Shown piece by piece: positions 17,937 to 27,747 of a stretch of DNA of 64,000 nucleotides. The notes under the pieces are model-generated. The model was given only the letters and a program-made list of their open reading frames with translations. It was not told where the DNA came from and made no database searches. This DNA comes from Enterobacter asburiae (GTDB lineage Bacteria; Pseudomonadota; Gammaproteobacteria; Enterobacterales; Enterobacteriaceae): assembly GCA_011754535.1 (NCBI GenBank), contig JAAQVN010000001.1:1054001-1118000 (forward strand), read 5' to 3'. Numbering within the stretch: position 1 is the first letter of the stretch; every line of letters starts with the position of its first letter. The position numbers and the translations under genes were made by a program.

Positions 17937-18760
17937 GCATCGTTTTCAGTGAAAAAACGCGCCGCACGCGTCTGGCGCTGCGCTGGCCTTTCTCGCGCCA
18001 AATCACCTTGAGCGTCGGTACGCTGCTGGTACTGTGGACATTGTGGTGGGCGGTTGCGGCCCTGCAGTGGGTCAGCCCGCTGTTTCTGCCGCCGCCGGGA
18101 CAGGTGCTGGACAAACTCATTACCATCGCCGGGCCGCAGGGCTTTATGGATGCCACACTCTGGCAGCATCTTGGGGCAAGCCTGACGCGCATTCTGGTGG
18201 CGCTGCTGGCGGCGGTGATTATCGGTATTCCGGTCGGGATCGCGATGGGCCTAAGCCCGACGGTGCGCGGCATCCTCGACCCGCTGATTGAGCTTTACCG
18301 TCCGGTGCCGCCGCTGGCCTATCTGCCGCTGATGGTGATCTGGTTCGGCATCGGTGAAACGTCAAAAATCCTGCTGATTTATCTGGCGATTTTCGCCCCG
18401 GTTGCCATGTCGGCGCTGGCGGGCGTGAAGAGCGCCCAGCAGGTGCGGATCCGCGCGGCGCAGTCGCTGGGGGCCAGCCGCACGCAGGTGCTGCTGTTCG
18501 TGATTTTACCGGGCGCGCTGCCGGAGATTTTAACCGGGATACGCATCGGGCTTGGCGTGGGCTGGTCCACGCTGGTGGCGGCAGAGCTGATCGCCGCCAC
18601 GCGAGGATTAGGGTTTATGGTGCAGTCGGCGGGGGAGTTCCTGGCGACTGACGTGGTGCTGGCAGGGATTGCGGTAATTGCTGCGATCGCCTTCGGATTA
18701 GAACTGGGGCTGCGCGCGTTACAGCGCCGCCTGACGCCCTGGCATGGAGAAATACAATGA
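17933..18760 (+). CDS. tauC: Taurine ABC transporter permease
   Basis: A 275-residue inner-membrane permease of the binding-protein-dependent type with about six helices and the ATPase-contacting EAA loop ([20 protein letters not shown]). It overlaps tauB at its start and tauD at its end by four bases each, so production of the three proteins is coupled. Confidence 0.95.
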   Translation: MSIVFSEKTRRTRLALRWPFSRQITLSVGTLLVLWTLWWAVAALQWVSPLFLPPPGQVLDKLITIAGPQGFMDATLWQHLGASLTRILVALLAAVIIGIPVGIAMGLSPTVRGILDPLIELYRPVPPLAYLPLMVIWFGIGETSKILLIYLAIFAPVAMSALAGVKSAQQVRIRAAQSLGASRTQVLLFVILPGALPEILTGIRIGLGVGWSTLVAAELIAATRGLGFMVQSAGEFLATDVVLAGIAVIAAIAFGLELGLRALQRRLTPWHGEIQ

Positions 18761-19605
18761 GTGAACGTCTGACCATTACCCCGCTGGGGCCGTACATTGG
18801 CGCGCAGGTGTCGGGCCTGGATGTGACCCGTCCGCTGAGCGATAACCAGTTCGAGCAGCTGTACCACGCGGTGCTGCGCCATCAGGTGGTGTTCCTGCGC
18901 GAGCAGGCAATCACCCCGCAGCAGCAGCGCGCGCTGGCCCTGCGCTTTGGCGATCTGCATATCCACCCGGTCTATCCGCATGCGGAAGGGGTAGAGGAGA
19001 TTATCGTTCTGGACACCCACAACGATAACCCGCCGGATAACGACAACTGGCACACCGATGTGACCTTTATCGAGACGCCTCCCGCCGGGGCGATTCTGGC
19101 GGCGAAGCTGCTGCCGGAGACGGGCGGGGATACGCTGTGGGCCAGCGGGATTGCGGCGTATGAGGCGCTTTCCGCACCGCTCCGGGTGCTCCTGAGCGGG
19201 CTGCGGGCGGAGCACGACTTCAAAAAATCGTTCCCGGAATACAAGTACCGTAAAACCGAAGAGGAGCACCAGCGCTGGCTGGAGGCGGTGGCGAAGCATC
19301 CGCCGCTGCTGCACCCGGTGGTGCGCACCCATCCGGTCACGGGCAAGCAGGCGCTGTTCGTGAACGAAGGGTTCACGACACGCATTGTGGACGTGACGGA
19401 AAAAGAGAGCGAGGCGCTGTTAGGTTTCCTGTTCGCACATATCACTAAGCCGGAGTTTCAGGTGCGCTGGCGCTGGCAGGAGAACGACCTGGCGATCTGG
19501 GATAACCGCGTGACGCAGCACTATGCCAATGCGGACTATCTGCCGCAGCGAAGGATTATGCAGCGGGCGACGATTTTAGGGGATAAGCCGTTTTATCGCC
19601 CTTGA
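18757..19605 (+). CDS. tauD: Taurine dioxygenase
   Basis: A 282-residue Fe(II)/2-oxoglutarate-dependent dioxygenase that converts taurine to aminoacetaldehyde and releases sulphite. The iron ligands are visible as His99 and Asp101 in NWHTDVTF and the distal His near 255 in [10 protein letters not shown]; a conserved Arg for 2-oxoglutarate follows in [10 protein letters not shown]. It closes the tauABCD operon and is followed by a REP element. Confidence 0.96.
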   Translation: MSERLTITPLGPYIGAQVSGLDVTRPLSDNQFEQLYHAVLRHQVVFLREQAITPQQQRALALRFGDLHIHPVYPHAEGVEEIIVLDTHNDNPPDNDNWHTDVTFIETPPAGAILAAKLLPETGGDTLWASGIAAYEALSAPLRVLLSGLRAEHDFKKSFPEYKYRKTEEEHQRWLEAVAKHPPLLHPVVRTHPVTGKQALFVNEGFTTRIVDVTEKESEALLGFLFAHITKPEFQVRWRWQENDLAIWDNRVTQHYANADYLPQRRIMQRATILGDKPFYRP

Positions 19606-19618
19606 TCCTGCAGTACAC

Positions 19619-19697
19619 GTAGGCCGGGTAAGGCGTAGCCGCCACCCGGCAATTGTGCACCGTTCTTGCCGGGTGGCGCTGCGCTTACCCGGCCTAC
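19619..19697. repeat. REP/BIME element after tauD
   Basis: Two inverted REP units, one beginning GTAGGCCGGGTAAGGCGTAG and the other ending CGCTTACCCGGCCTAC, flank a short spacer. The element fills the gap between the convergent tauD and acyltransferase genes and probably protects or ends both transcripts. Confidence 0.9.
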
Positions 19698-19711
19698 AAA
19701 AAACTGCACAT

Positions 19712-21412
19712 TTAAAGGTGCGCCTCAATATACCGCTGATAGCGGTTCGCCTTCAGATAACACAAATCCACCAGCACCAGACCGTCTACGCAGTTGTTAA
19801 ACGCCGGGTCGCTGCCAAAATCAATAAACTGCACGCCGCCGGGTTCACAGAGTTCGGAATACTGCTTGTAGAGCGGCGGAATGCCGCAGCCCAGATTACC
19901 GAGCAGGGATTTCAGCTTTGTCAGGTCATCCACGTAATCCACCCCGCCAAACTGCGCGAGAACGTCCGGCAGCGACGCCGGGTAAGGCTGGCGTGACGCG
20001 GCCAGCGGATGCGTCGCCGGGAACCACAGGCGGTAAAAGGCGACCAGCAGATCCCGCGCCGCAGGCGGTAAGCCACCGGAGATGGAGACGGGCCCAAACA
20101 GGTAGCGGTAGTGAGGGTAACGCGCCAGGTAAGCCCCGATGCCGGACCACAGATAGTCCAGACCGCGACGCCCCCAGTAGCGCGGCTGAATAAAGCTGCG
20201 CCCCAGCTCAATACCGTGCTCCAGCACGTCCTGCATTTTGTCGTCGTAGTGAAACAGGCTGTAGCTGTACAGCCCGTCAACGCCGCACTTTTCGACCTGC
20301 ATGGCCGTTGGCATAAAGCGATACGCGCCGACAATCTCCAGATCCTCTTCATCCCACAGGATCAGGTGCAGATAATCATCATCGTAGCTGTCGGTGTCCC
20401 GGCGTTTACCGCTCCCTTCCTCCACCGCACGAAACGCAATCTCGCGCAGGCGGCCCAGCTCGCGCAGAAGAGGAGCCTCTTCCTGCCCGTTGCGCTGCCA
20501 CAGGTAGATGGTTTTGCCGTCGCTGGTTTTACCCAGACACTCGGCCTGCGCCAGTTCACGTCTCAGCGTGGCCCGGTCTTCCGGACGGGCAATCGCACAC
20601 TGGGTTTTAAAGACGCCAGGCAATCCCTTGCCAAGACGCATCACGTGCTGACGGCACTGCTCGGCCATCTCACGAGACGAAAGGGTAGCGCTAAACCAGC
20701 TGTTCCACGCAATCTGCTGGCCGATTTTAATCGGCAGCTGGCTGTGGCGGCGGCGGAACATCTGCTGCATCAGCAGCAGCATCGACAATGTCGGCGACAC
20801 CAGCGTGCTGGTATAAAAGAGCAGGCTGTTGTGCGCCTGAATATGCACCGGCAGCAGCGGGGCGCGCAGCTTGCTGGCGAGTTTGATAAAGCCGGAGTGC
20901 CATTTTTTATCGCGAATGCCTTTGCGCGTGGGCCGTGAAACTTCTCCCGCCGGGAAGAAGATCAGCACGCCCGCGTTTTGCAGATGCTGCTCCATCTGAA
21001 CCAGGGACGACTTCGCCGTCCTGCCGCCCATATTGTCGACCGGAATAAACAGAGAACTGAGGGGCTCAAGGTGGGTCAGCATCCGGTTGGTCACGACTTT
21101 AACGTCGCGTCGCACGCGGGAGACGGCGTACATCAGCGCCAGCCCGTCCAGGGTGCCCGTCGGGTGGTTGGCAATAATGACCAGCGGGCCATGTTCGGGG
21201 ATTTGTTCGAGATCGCGGGCGGAAACGGTGCAGAGAATATCAAGGTGTTCCAGAACTTGCTCCACCATATCCAGCCCTTTCAGGTGGCGGTGAGCGGCGG
21301 CAAACTGCTGGAATTCGTCTTCGTAAAACAGCCTTTTTAACAGACTTTTTTGCCAGGGTGCAGGCCTCGCCTGAGGCCAAAGATCGTCGAGAACGCTATC
21401 GAGGCTAAACAT
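19712..21412 (-). CDS. Two-domain acyltransferase, OlsF-like
   Basis: A 566-residue protein with two catalytic modules. The N-terminal half is a PlsC-type acyltransferase with NHPTGTLDG at 82-90 and FPAGEVSR at 153-160. The C-terminal half (from about 290) resembles OlsB-type N-acyltransferases of the GNAT superfamily (LREIAFRAVEEG, YLHLILWDEEDLEIVGAYRF, GRSFIQPRYWGRRGLDYLW). This order is that of OlsF, which makes ornithine lipid in Serratia by first N-acylating ornithine and then O-acylating the product. The function here is inferred from architecture. The start lies about 70 bases downstream of the hemB stop and may be read through from it. Confidence 0.75.
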   Translation of the reverse strand: MFSLDSVLDDLWPQARPAPWQKSLLKRLFYEDEFQQFAAAHRHLKGLDMVEQVLEHLDILCTVSARDLEQIPEHGPLVIIANHPTGTLDGLALMYAVSRVRRDVKVVTNRMLTHLEPLSSLFIPVDNMGGRTAKSSLVQMEQHLQNAGVLIFFPAGEVSRPTRKGIRDKKWHSGFIKLASKLRAPLLPVHIQAHNSLLFYTSTLVSPTLSMLLLMQQMFRRRHSQLPIKIGQQIAWNSWFSATLSSREMAEQCRQHVMRLGKGLPGVFKTQCAIARPEDRATLRRELAQAECLGKTSDGKTIYLWQRNGQEEAPLLRELGRLREIAFRAVEEGSGKRRDTDSYDDDYLHLILWDEEDLEIVGAYRFMPTAMQVEKCGVDGLYSYSLFHYDDKMQDVLEHGIELGRSFIQPRYWGRRGLDYLWSGIGAYLARYPHYRYLFGPVSISGGLPPAARDLLVAFYRLWFPATHPLAASRQPYPASLPDVLAQFGGVDYVDDLTKLKSLLGNLGCGIPPLYKQYSELCEPGGVQFIDFGSDPAFNNCVDGLVLVDLCYLKANRYQRYIEAHL

Positions 21413-21484
21413 GATTACTCCTCCTGCCGTCTTGCGAAGACAGTAGAAGGAGCAGATGTCGGTTGTATTGCAGTTTGGTGAAGA

Positions 21485-22459
21485 TTAGCGGAGGATTTTT
21501 TTCTCAGCCAGATCCAGCGCGAAGTAGCTGAAGATCAGATCCGCGCCCGCGCGTTTGATCGCCCCCAGGCTTTCGAGGATCACTTTCTCTTCGTCGATAG
21601 CCCCTGCCAGCGCGGCGAATTTGATCATCGCGTACTCGCCGCTCACCTGGTATGCCCCCAGCGGCAATTCGGTGCGCTCGCGGATGTCGCGCAGGATGTC
21701 GAGATACGCGCCAGCTGGTTTCACCATCAGGCAGTCTGCGCCCTGAGCTTCATCGAGCAGGGATTCACGAATTGCTTCGCGGCGGTTCAGCGGGTTCATC
21801 TGATAGGTCTTACGATCGCCCTTCAGCGCCGTGCCGGCTGCTTCACGGAACGGGCCGTAGAACGAGGAGGCAAATTTGGTGGAGTAGGACATGATGGCGG
21901 TGTCGGTAAAGCCTGCCGCATCCAGCGCCTGACGGATCGCCTGAACCTGGCCGTCCATCGCCGCAGACGGCGCGATGAAGTCCGCACCCGCAGCGGCAGC
22001 GACCACAGCCTGCTTGCCGAGGTTCAGCAGGGTGGCATCGTTATCCACGCCATGATCGCACAGCACGCCGCAGTGACCATGGGAGGTGTATTCGCAGAAA
22101 CAGGTGTCGGACATGACCACCATTTCCGGCACGGTCTCTTTGCAGATGCGGGACATGCGGGCCACGAGCCCGTCTTCTTTCCACGCATCGCTGCCGGTCG
22201 CGTCAGTATGGTGGGAGATGCCGAAGGTCATCACCGAGCGGATCCCCGCGTTGGCGATGCGTTCGATCTCGCGCGCCAGATATTTTTCAGGAATGCGCAT
22301 CACGCCCGGCATGGCTTCGATGGCTTTGTAGTCATCAATCTCTTCTTCAACAAAAATCGGCAACACCAGATCGTTTAAGGTCAGTGTTGTCTCTTCAAAC
22401 ATAGCGCGCAGTGCAGGTGACTTGCGCAGGCGGCGGGGGCGTGCAATTAAATCGGTCAT
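21485..22459 (-). CDS. hemB: Porphobilinogen synthase (ALA dehydratase)
   Basis: A 324-residue enzyme that condenses two 5-aminolaevulinate molecules to porphobilinogen, the second step of tetrapyrrole synthesis. The catalytic lysines are Lys195 ([10 protein letters not shown]) and Lys247 ([11 protein letters not shown]); the active-site zinc cysteines Cys120, Cys122 and Cys130 are all kept in [13 protein letters not shown]. Length and sequence match E. coli HemB. As in E. coli, it lies near tauABCD. Confidence 0.97.
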   Translation of the reverse strand: MTDLIARPRRLRKSPALRAMFEETTLTLNDLVLPIFVEEEIDDYKAIEAMPGVMRIPEKYLAREIERIANAGIRSVMTFGISHHTDATGSDAWKEDGLVARMSRICKETVPEMVVMSDTCFCEYTSHGHCGVLCDHGVDNDATLLNLGKQAVVAAAAGADFIAPSAAMDGQVQAIRQALDAAGFTDTAIMSYSTKFASSFYGPFREAAGTALKGDRKTYQMNPLNRREAIRESLLDEAQGADCLMVKPAGAYLDILRDIRERTELPLGAYQVSGEYAMIKFAALAGAIDEEKVILESLGAIKRAGADLIFSYFALDLAEKKILR

Positions 22460-22575
22460 GGTATGCCTGATGTTTGTGGAACAAAGAAGGTTAGTGTAAC
22501 CGAAAGCACCGTGAGGTGTTTATTAAAGTGGGCGGTTTAGCGGTAGATAATGCAAGACTGCGGAAGGGGGAGCGT

Positions 22576-22611
22576 TCGGGGCAAACGGTTTAACATCAAC
22601 CGCTTGCCCTG
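22576..22611. repeat. Hairpin downstream of ampH
   Basis: On the minus strand GGGCAAGCGGTT pairs with AACCGTTTGCCC, with one G-T pair. It lies a few bases after the ampH stop. No T-tract follows, so its role in termination is uncertain. Confidence 0.5.
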
Positions 22612-22623
22612 AGATTATTAAGA

Positions 22624-23784
22624 TCAGTTAGACGCGGTAAGCACCTGGGCTTTATTGGCGCTCAGCTCAGCCACCAGGTTATTAATGCCGTCACTCATAT
22701 TAACGAAGCGCGTGTTAGGAGAACGGGTGACCACCACAAACGCGCCCACGTTGGACTGCGGAATCATCGCCATGTAGGTGATGAATCCGCCGCCGCCGCC
22801 GGTTTTCTGAATAATGCCCGGACGGCCATTTTTCGGCGCCATATAGACCCAGCCCAGGCCGAGCGCATCGGCTTTACCCGGCACGTCCATCCCGATGACG
22901 CGGTGCAGCTGAGTACGCTGATAAATGAGGGTCTGCATACGATCGGCCTGGCTGCTGCGGGAGTAGAAATCCGAAGAAAGGAACTGCTGCATCCAGCGCA
23001 TCATGTCGCCAGGGGTGGAATAGACCCCGCCGCTGCCCACGGCCGCCAGCGTGTTGTTACACGGGCTTGCGCCTTTCTCTGCCACCATCAGGCGTTTGCA
23101 CTGGTCCGGGGAAGGGGTAAAGGTGGTGTCTTTCATGCCCAGCGGACGTGTGATCTGCTCTTCAAACAGCTGCGGATAAGGTTTGCCCGCCGCCGCTGAG
23201 AGCGCATCCGCCAGCAGATCAAACGCCAGGTTCGAGTAAGAGGCCTGCGATCCCGGGGCGGATTTCAGCGTGGCGGTACTCAGGTAGTTCCAGCGCTGTT
23301 GGCGCGTTGGCCAGACAAAAACGTCGCGGTGCGCTGCACCGCCCGGCTGCTCGCGCGGCAGAGCGCTGGTGTGGGTTGCCAGGTTCACAAGGCGGATTGG
23401 CGTGCCCTGATACGTCGGAACACGGGCACCCGGCGGGGCGTATTTGCTGAGCGGATCGTCGAGCTTCACCACGCCCTGGTCGAGTAGTTTCACCAGCATT
23501 TCACTGGTCATCAGCTTGGTTAAGGACGCGACGCGCACAACGGAATCCAGCTGCGGGCGAACGTTATTACCTGGACGTGTTTCACCAAAGCTGCGAAAAA
23601 CGCGCTGGTTGCCGTCGATGACCACCATTGCCATCCCGGTCGCGCCGCTGCCGTAATAGATAAGGTTCGCGTAGCGATCGGCAATATCTGAAGCCAAAAC
23701 GGGCGCCGTCAGCGGCTGAGCTGCCTGGGCGGTGGAGAAGCTCACCGCACACAGCGCGGCAAAAGAGAGCAGACAACGTTTCAA
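22624..23784 (-). CDS. ampH: Peptidoglycan DD-carboxypeptidase/endopeptidase AmpH
   Basis: A 386-residue class C beta-lactamase-like periplasmic enzyme that trims and recycles peptidoglycan. A signal peptide ends near residue 21 (AQAAQP). The SxxK motif is Ser87-Leu-Thr-Lys90, YSN follows near 195, and the third motif lies in KTGGGGGF. Homology with E. coli AmpH (MKR...) places the start at a TTG codon at 23784; an ATG further upstream (23844) would add an extension that destroys the signal peptide layout. There is no strong ribosome-binding site, suggesting low expression. Confidence 0.93.
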   Translation of the reverse strand: MKRCLLSFAALCAVSFSTAQAAQPLTAPVLASDIADRYANLIYYGSGATGMAMVVIDGNQRVFRSFGETRPGNNVRPQLDSVVRVASLTKLMTSEMLVKLLDQGVVKLDDPLSKYAPPGARVPTYQGTPIRLVNLATHTSALPREQPGGAAHRDVFVWPTRQQRWNYLSTATLKSAPGSQASYSNLAFDLLADALSAAAGKPYPQLFEEQITRPLGMKDTTFTPSPDQCKRLMVAEKGASPCNNTLAAVGSGGVYSTPGDMMRWMQQFLSSDFYSRSSQADRMQTLIYQRTQLHRVIGMDVPGKADALGLGWVYMAPKNGRPGIIQKTGGGGGFITYMAMIPQSNVGAFVVVTRSPNTRFVNMSDGINNLVAELSANKAQVLTASN

Positions 23785-23988
23785 CGAAAAGCATCCATGA
23801 AGTGAATGAGGAAAGTAATGGGTATTTATACTACTAATCGGCACCGTGCAATGCCCCGATTAGCATAACCATAGCGAGAAAAACGTAACCATGGGTAAAT
23901 ATGAAGAATTTCCCTGCGAGCGCTCTCCCATTTTGTGACATCGGGCTTATGATAGGTACCAGTGTTACTCAATCTTGCGGAGAACGGT

Positions 23989-24522
23989 ATGTCTGAAAAG
24001 CGTGTGGTAATGGTGGTTGATATGCAGAACGGGGTGTTTGAAACCCCTCGTCATCAGCGCAAGAACTGTGTCTCTTTGATCAACCAGCTTACGCAGGCAG
24101 CCGACACGGTGATTTTTATTCAGCATGCCGAGGCCGGGGGGCTGGAAGAGGGAAGTGAAGGGTTTGCGTTGCTGCCTGAACTCCATCAGCCCGCTGGCGC
24201 GCTGTACGTGACCAAGACCGCGTGTGATGCTTTTTACAACACCACGCTAGAAACGCTATTACGCGAGCAGGGCATTCGTGAGTTTGTCATTTGCGGCTGC
24301 GCCACCGACTACTGCGTTGACGCCACGGTCAAAAATGGCGTCAGCCGGGGTTACCACATTACCGTGGCGGAAGATGCCCATACCACCGCCAACCGCCCGG
24401 CAGCTGAAGCACACATCCTGATTAACCATCACAACGACGTCTGGCGAAACTTCATTGCGCCGGCGAACCCTGTCGCGGTGAAACGCACCGAAACAATTCT
24501 CGAAAACTGGAAAGCGAACTAA
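23989..24522 (+). CDS. Isochorismatase-family cysteine hydrolase
   Basis: A 177-residue cytoplasmic hydrolase with the family triad Asp11 (VVDMQNG), Lys76 (VTKTACDAF) and Cys109 (ATDYCVDAT). These enzymes cleave amides or enol ethers; members include nicotinamidase-like and carbamate hydrolases, and the substrate cannot be told. The ATG at 23989 is supported by GGAG seven bases upstream. The gene is inserted between ampH and sbmA, which are direct neighbours in E. coli. Confidence 0.88.
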   Translation: MSEKRVVMVVDMQNGVFETPRHQRKNCVSLINQLTQAADTVIFIQHAEAGGLEEGSEGFALLPELHQPAGALYVTKTACDAFYNTTLETLLREQGIREFVICGCATDYCVDATVKNGVSRGYHITVAEDAHTTANRPAAEAHILINHHNDVWRNFIAPANPVAVKRTETILENWKAN

Positions 24523-24547
24523 TAATCAACCCACGGGTCTGACTTTT

Positions 24548-24577
24548 TTGCCCGAGCCGGGAGACCGGCCCGGGCAA
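24548..24577. repeat. Inverted repeat before sbmA
   Basis: TTGCCCGAGCCGG (24548-24560) and CCGGCCCGGGCAA (24565-24577) are near-perfect inverted copies around GAGA. The T-tract precedes rather than follows the stem on the plus strand, so it is a poor terminator. It could shape the sbmA leader mRNA. Confidence 0.5.
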
Positions 24578-24637
24578 GGTATTCGTGTGGTAATGCGTTG
24601 AGCACAGCAACAACCATAACAACAAGAAGGAAGCATC

Positions 24638-25858
24638 ATGTTTAAGTCTTTTTTCCCAAAGCCGGGGCCTTTTTTCCTGTCGGCATTTATTTGGGCACTG
24701 ATCGCGGTCGTGTTCTGGCTGGCGGGCGGCGGTGCATGGCTGGCACGCATCGTGGGGGCGACAGGCGAGGTGCCAATTAGCGCGGCGCGCTTCTGGTCGT
24801 TCAGCTATCTGCTGTTTTATGCCTATTACGCGCTGTGCGTGGGGCTGTTTGCGCTGTTCTGGTTTAATTATTCCCCTCATCGCTGGCAGACGTGGTCCAT
24901 TCTGGGAACGTCGCTGATTATTTTTGTCACCTGGTTTCTGGTCGAAGTGAGCGTAGCCATTAACGCGTGGTATGCCCCGTTCTACGATCTCATCCAGAAA
25001 GCGCTGAGCGCCCCTAACAGGGTGCCAATCGGCGAGCTTTATAATCAGTTAAAAATTTTTATGGGCATTGCGATGATCGCTGTCACCGTGGCGGTGCTGA
25101 ATAATTTCTTCGTCAGCCATTACGTCTTCCGCTGGCGTACGGCGATGAACGAATTCTACATGACGCACTGGGAGCGTCTGCGTCATATTGAGGGTGCTGC
25201 TCAGCGCGTTCAGGAAGACACCATGCGTTTCGCGTCAACGCTTGAGGATATGGGCGTCAGCCTGCTTAATGCCATCCTGAAACTGTTTGCGTTCTTACCG
25301 ATTCTGGTCGCGCTTTCTCCCCATATTTCAGCATTGCCGATTGTCGGACATTTACCGTACGGCCTGCTCATCCCGGCGCTGATTTGGTCGCTTATGGGCA
25401 CAGGCCTGCTTGCCGTCGTCGGGATTAAGCTGCCGGGCTTAGAGTTTAAGAACCAGCGTGTTGAAGCGGCCTATCGTAAGGAACTGGTCTACGGAGAGGA
25501 CGACCCAACGCGCGCTGCGCCCCCGACGATAAAAGAGCTGTTCCGCAACGTCCGTTTCAACTACTTCAGGCTCTATTTCCACTACATGTATTTCAATATT
25601 GCCCGTATTTTCTATCTGCAGGTCGATACTGTTTTTGGACTATTCCTGTTGTTCCCATCTATTGTTGCGGGAACAATCACGCTGGGCTTACTGACCCAGA
25701 TTACGAACGTGTTCGATCAGGTCAGAAACTCATTCCAGTATCTGATCAACTCCTGGACCACGCTGGTAGAGTTGATGTCTATCTATAAACGTCTGCGCAG
25801 CTTTGAACATGAGCTGGGCGATCGTGACCTGCAGGAAGTCACCAACACATTTAGCTAA
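24638..25858 (+). CDS. sbmA: Peptide transporter SbmA
   Basis: A 406-residue inner-membrane protein resembling the membrane part of an ABC exporter but without an ATPase domain. SbmA uses the proton gradient to import microcins B17 and J25, bleomycin and proline-rich antimicrobial peptides. Helices cover the N-terminal third and the region around 230-260; the conserved soluble segment [20 protein letters not shown] is present. Length equals E. coli SbmA. yaiW follows after 14 bases in the same operon. Confidence 0.97.
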   Translation: MFKSFFPKPGPFFLSAFIWALIAVVFWLAGGGAWLARIVGATGEVPISAARFWSFSYLLFYAYYALCVGLFALFWFNYSPHRWQTWSILGTSLIIFVTWFLVEVSVAINAWYAPFYDLIQKALSAPNRVPIGELYNQLKIFMGIAMIAVTVAVLNNFFVSHYVFRWRTAMNEFYMTHWERLRHIEGAAQRVQEDTMRFASTLEDMGVSLLNAILKLFAFLPILVALSPHISALPIVGHLPYGLLIPALIWSLMGTGLLAVVGIKLPGLEFKNQRVEAAYRKELVYGEDDPTRAAPPTIKELFRNVRFNYFRLYFHYMYFNIARIFYLQVDTVFGLFLLFPSIVAGTITLGLLTQITNVFDQVRNSFQYLINSWTTLVELMSIYKRLRSFEHELGDRDLQEVTNTFS

Positions 25859-25872
25859 TACAGGAAGTTGCT

Positions 25873-26970
25873 ATGTCTTTTGCCTTACCGCGTGCGTTAC
25901 CGTTGTCCTTGCTGGCTGCCCTCGTTCTGGCGGGCTGTGCCGAAAAAGGGGCGACTCCGCTTAAAAAGGGTGAGAAGCCCGTGGATGTGGCAAGTGTTGT
26001 GCGGCAAAAAATGCCCGCCAGCGTGAAGGATCGCAATGCGTGGGCCTATGCGCTGGCAAAAACCTTCGAAAGCCAGAAGATTGCCCCTACCGAGGAGAAT
26101 ATCTGCTCGGTGCTGGCGGTGGCGCAGCAGGAGTCGATGTACCAGTCAGACCCGGTGGTGCCGGGTCTCAACAAAATTGCCTGGAAAGAGATTGACCGCC
26201 GCGCGGAATCAATGCATATCCCGGTGTTCCTCGTGCATACCGCGCTGAAAATCACCTCGCCAAACGGTAAAAGCTACAGCGAACGGCTGGACACGGTGAA
26301 AACCGAAAAACAGCTCAGCGCCATCTTTGATGATTTCATTAACATGGTGCCGATGGGACAGAAACTGTTTGGCTCGCTGAATCCGGTTCACACCGGCGGC
26401 CCGATGCAGGTGAACATTGCGTTTGCTGAGAAGCATACCGACGGCTACCCGTGGGAAATTGACGGTACGGTGCGTCAGGAGGTCTTCTCCCTGCGCGGCG
26501 GGCTGTGGTTCGGCACGTATCATCTGCTGAACTATCCGGCGAACTACAGCGAGCCGCTGTACCGCTTTGCAGACTTTAACGCGGGCTGGTATGCCAGCCG
26601 TAACGCGGCGTTTCAGAGTGCGGTCAGCCGCGCAAGCGGCGTCAAGCTGGCGCTGGACGGCGATCTTATCGCCTACGGCAGCAGCGAGGCGGGAAGCACC
26701 GAGCGGGCGATCCGGAAATTATCGACAGCGCTTGATATGAGTAATGGCGACATTCGGCGTCAGCTTGAGAAAGGCGACAGCCTGGCGTTTGAGAAAACGG
26801 CTCTCTACAAGAAGGTATTTGCCCTTGCAGAGAAGAAGAGTGGGAAAACGTTACCGAGGGCTATTCTGCCGGGTATTCAGCTGGAAAGCCCTAAGATCAC
26901 GCGTAACCTGACAACAGCATGGTTCGCGAAACGCGTGGACGATCGCCGGGCTCGCTGTATGGGGCTTTAA
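25873..26970 (+). CDS. yaiW: Outer-membrane lipoprotein YaiW (DUF1615)
   Basis: A 365-residue lipoprotein with a lipobox LVLAGC (Cys at about 22) and the DUF1615 domain. E. coli YaiW is a surface-exposed palmitoylated lipoprotein that works with SbmA in uptake of proline-rich peptides. The segment [16 protein letters not shown] and an N-terminal helical region resemble lytic-transglycosylase-like folds, but enzymatic activity is unproven. It is the second gene of the sbmA operon; its 3' end overlaps the convergent yaiY by four bases. Confidence 0.94.
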   Translation: MSFALPRALPLSLLAALVLAGCAEKGATPLKKGEKPVDVASVVRQKMPASVKDRNAWAYALAKTFESQKIAPTEENICSVLAVAQQESMYQSDPVVPGLNKIAWKEIDRRAESMHIPVFLVHTALKITSPNGKSYSERLDTVKTEKQLSAIFDDFINMVPMGQKLFGSLNPVHTGGPMQVNIAFAEKHTDGYPWEIDGTVRQEVFSLRGGLWFGTYHLLNYPANYSEPLYRFADFNAGWYASRNAAFQSAVSRASGVKLALDGDLIAYGSSEAGSTERAIRKLSTALDMSNGDIRRQLEKGDSLAFEKTALYKKVFALAEKKSGKTLPRAILPGIQLESPKITRNLTTAWFAKRVDDRRARCMGL

Positions 26971-27266
26971 TGGCGACGACGAAAGCGCAGGACGAGCGCG
27001 ACAACGCCTAAAATCATACACCCCGCGAGGAAGGGAACGAGGCCAAACAGCGTGCTCACGCCAAACCCGATTTCAACCCGCGGGCGTCCGTTATCCTGCA
27101 CCTGCATCAGGTGTTCATAAACGCCCGGCGCGTGCACCAGCATATTGAGCAACTGGGAGCCAGCCCAGAAACAGAACAGGACAAACAGGGCATACGCGAT
27201 ATTACCCGCCGTGGAGGTTTTTGGTTTGCCGCCAAAAATCGGTTTCGACAATGTAAAGTCAGCCAT
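26967..27266 (-). CDS. yaiY: Inner-membrane protein YaiY (DUF2755)
   Basis: A 99-residue membrane protein with two helices ([22 protein letters not shown] and the C-terminal [19 protein letters not shown]) and a basic RFRRRH tail. The ATG at 27266 has GGGAGG upstream. Function unknown. It is divergent from yaiZ, as in E. coli. Confidence 0.92.
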   Translation of the reverse strand: MADFTLSKPIFGGKPKTSTAGNIAYALFVLFCFWAGSQLLNMLVHAPGVYEHLMQVQDNGRPRVEIGFGVSTLFGLVPFLAGCMILGVVALVLRFRRRH

Positions 27267-27516
27267 GTTGACCTCCCGAGATATCACTCTGTTTTAATAC
27301 GCGTCTTACGGAGTGAGTTTGACAGGTCATCGCATTTGTCAATATCAGAATCGTGGTAATTTTCGCTCAGGAATTCTCCTGGATTGTTGATTTCTGCAGC
27401 ATGTCACAATTTGTTAACTTAAATGAAACTGCGCCGCGTTTCAGAATTTCCGCATCTGCCACAGACCTGGCGGTAAAACTGTGAGAGGATGTCTTTTTTT
27501 CCCTGCCGGAGTTGTT

Positions 27517-27747
27517 ATGAAGCTCACGTCCAAACTTCGCCGTGACTGGCACTACTACGCCTTTGCTATTGGCCTGATTTTTATTCTTAACGGCGTCGTG
27601 GGGCTGTTGGGATTTGAGGCAAAAGGCTGGCAAACCTATGCCGTGGGCCTGGTGACCTGGGTAATCAGTTTCTGGCTCGCAGGGTTGATTATCCGCCGTC
27701 GTCCGGAAGAGACGACAGCGGAGGAGACGGCTAAGGGTGCCGATTAA
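27517..27747 (+). CDS. yaiZ: Inner-membrane protein YaiZ (DUF2754)
   Basis: A 76-residue protein with two predicted helices ([40 protein letters not shown]) and an acidic tail. GGAG precedes the ATG at 27517; an in-frame ATG at 27481 is less well placed. Function unknown. Its end overlaps the convergent ddlA by four bases. Confidence 0.92.
   Translation: MKLTSKLRRDWHYYAFAIGLIFILNGVVGLLGFEAKGWQTYAVGLVTWVISFWLAGLIIRRRPEETTAEETAKGAD

Noticed and set aside
24541..24580. GC-rich hairpin before sbmA as a terminator
   Set aside because: The T-tract is upstream of the stem on the plus strand and becomes an A-tract after the stem on the minus strand, so neither direction fits an intrinsic terminator.
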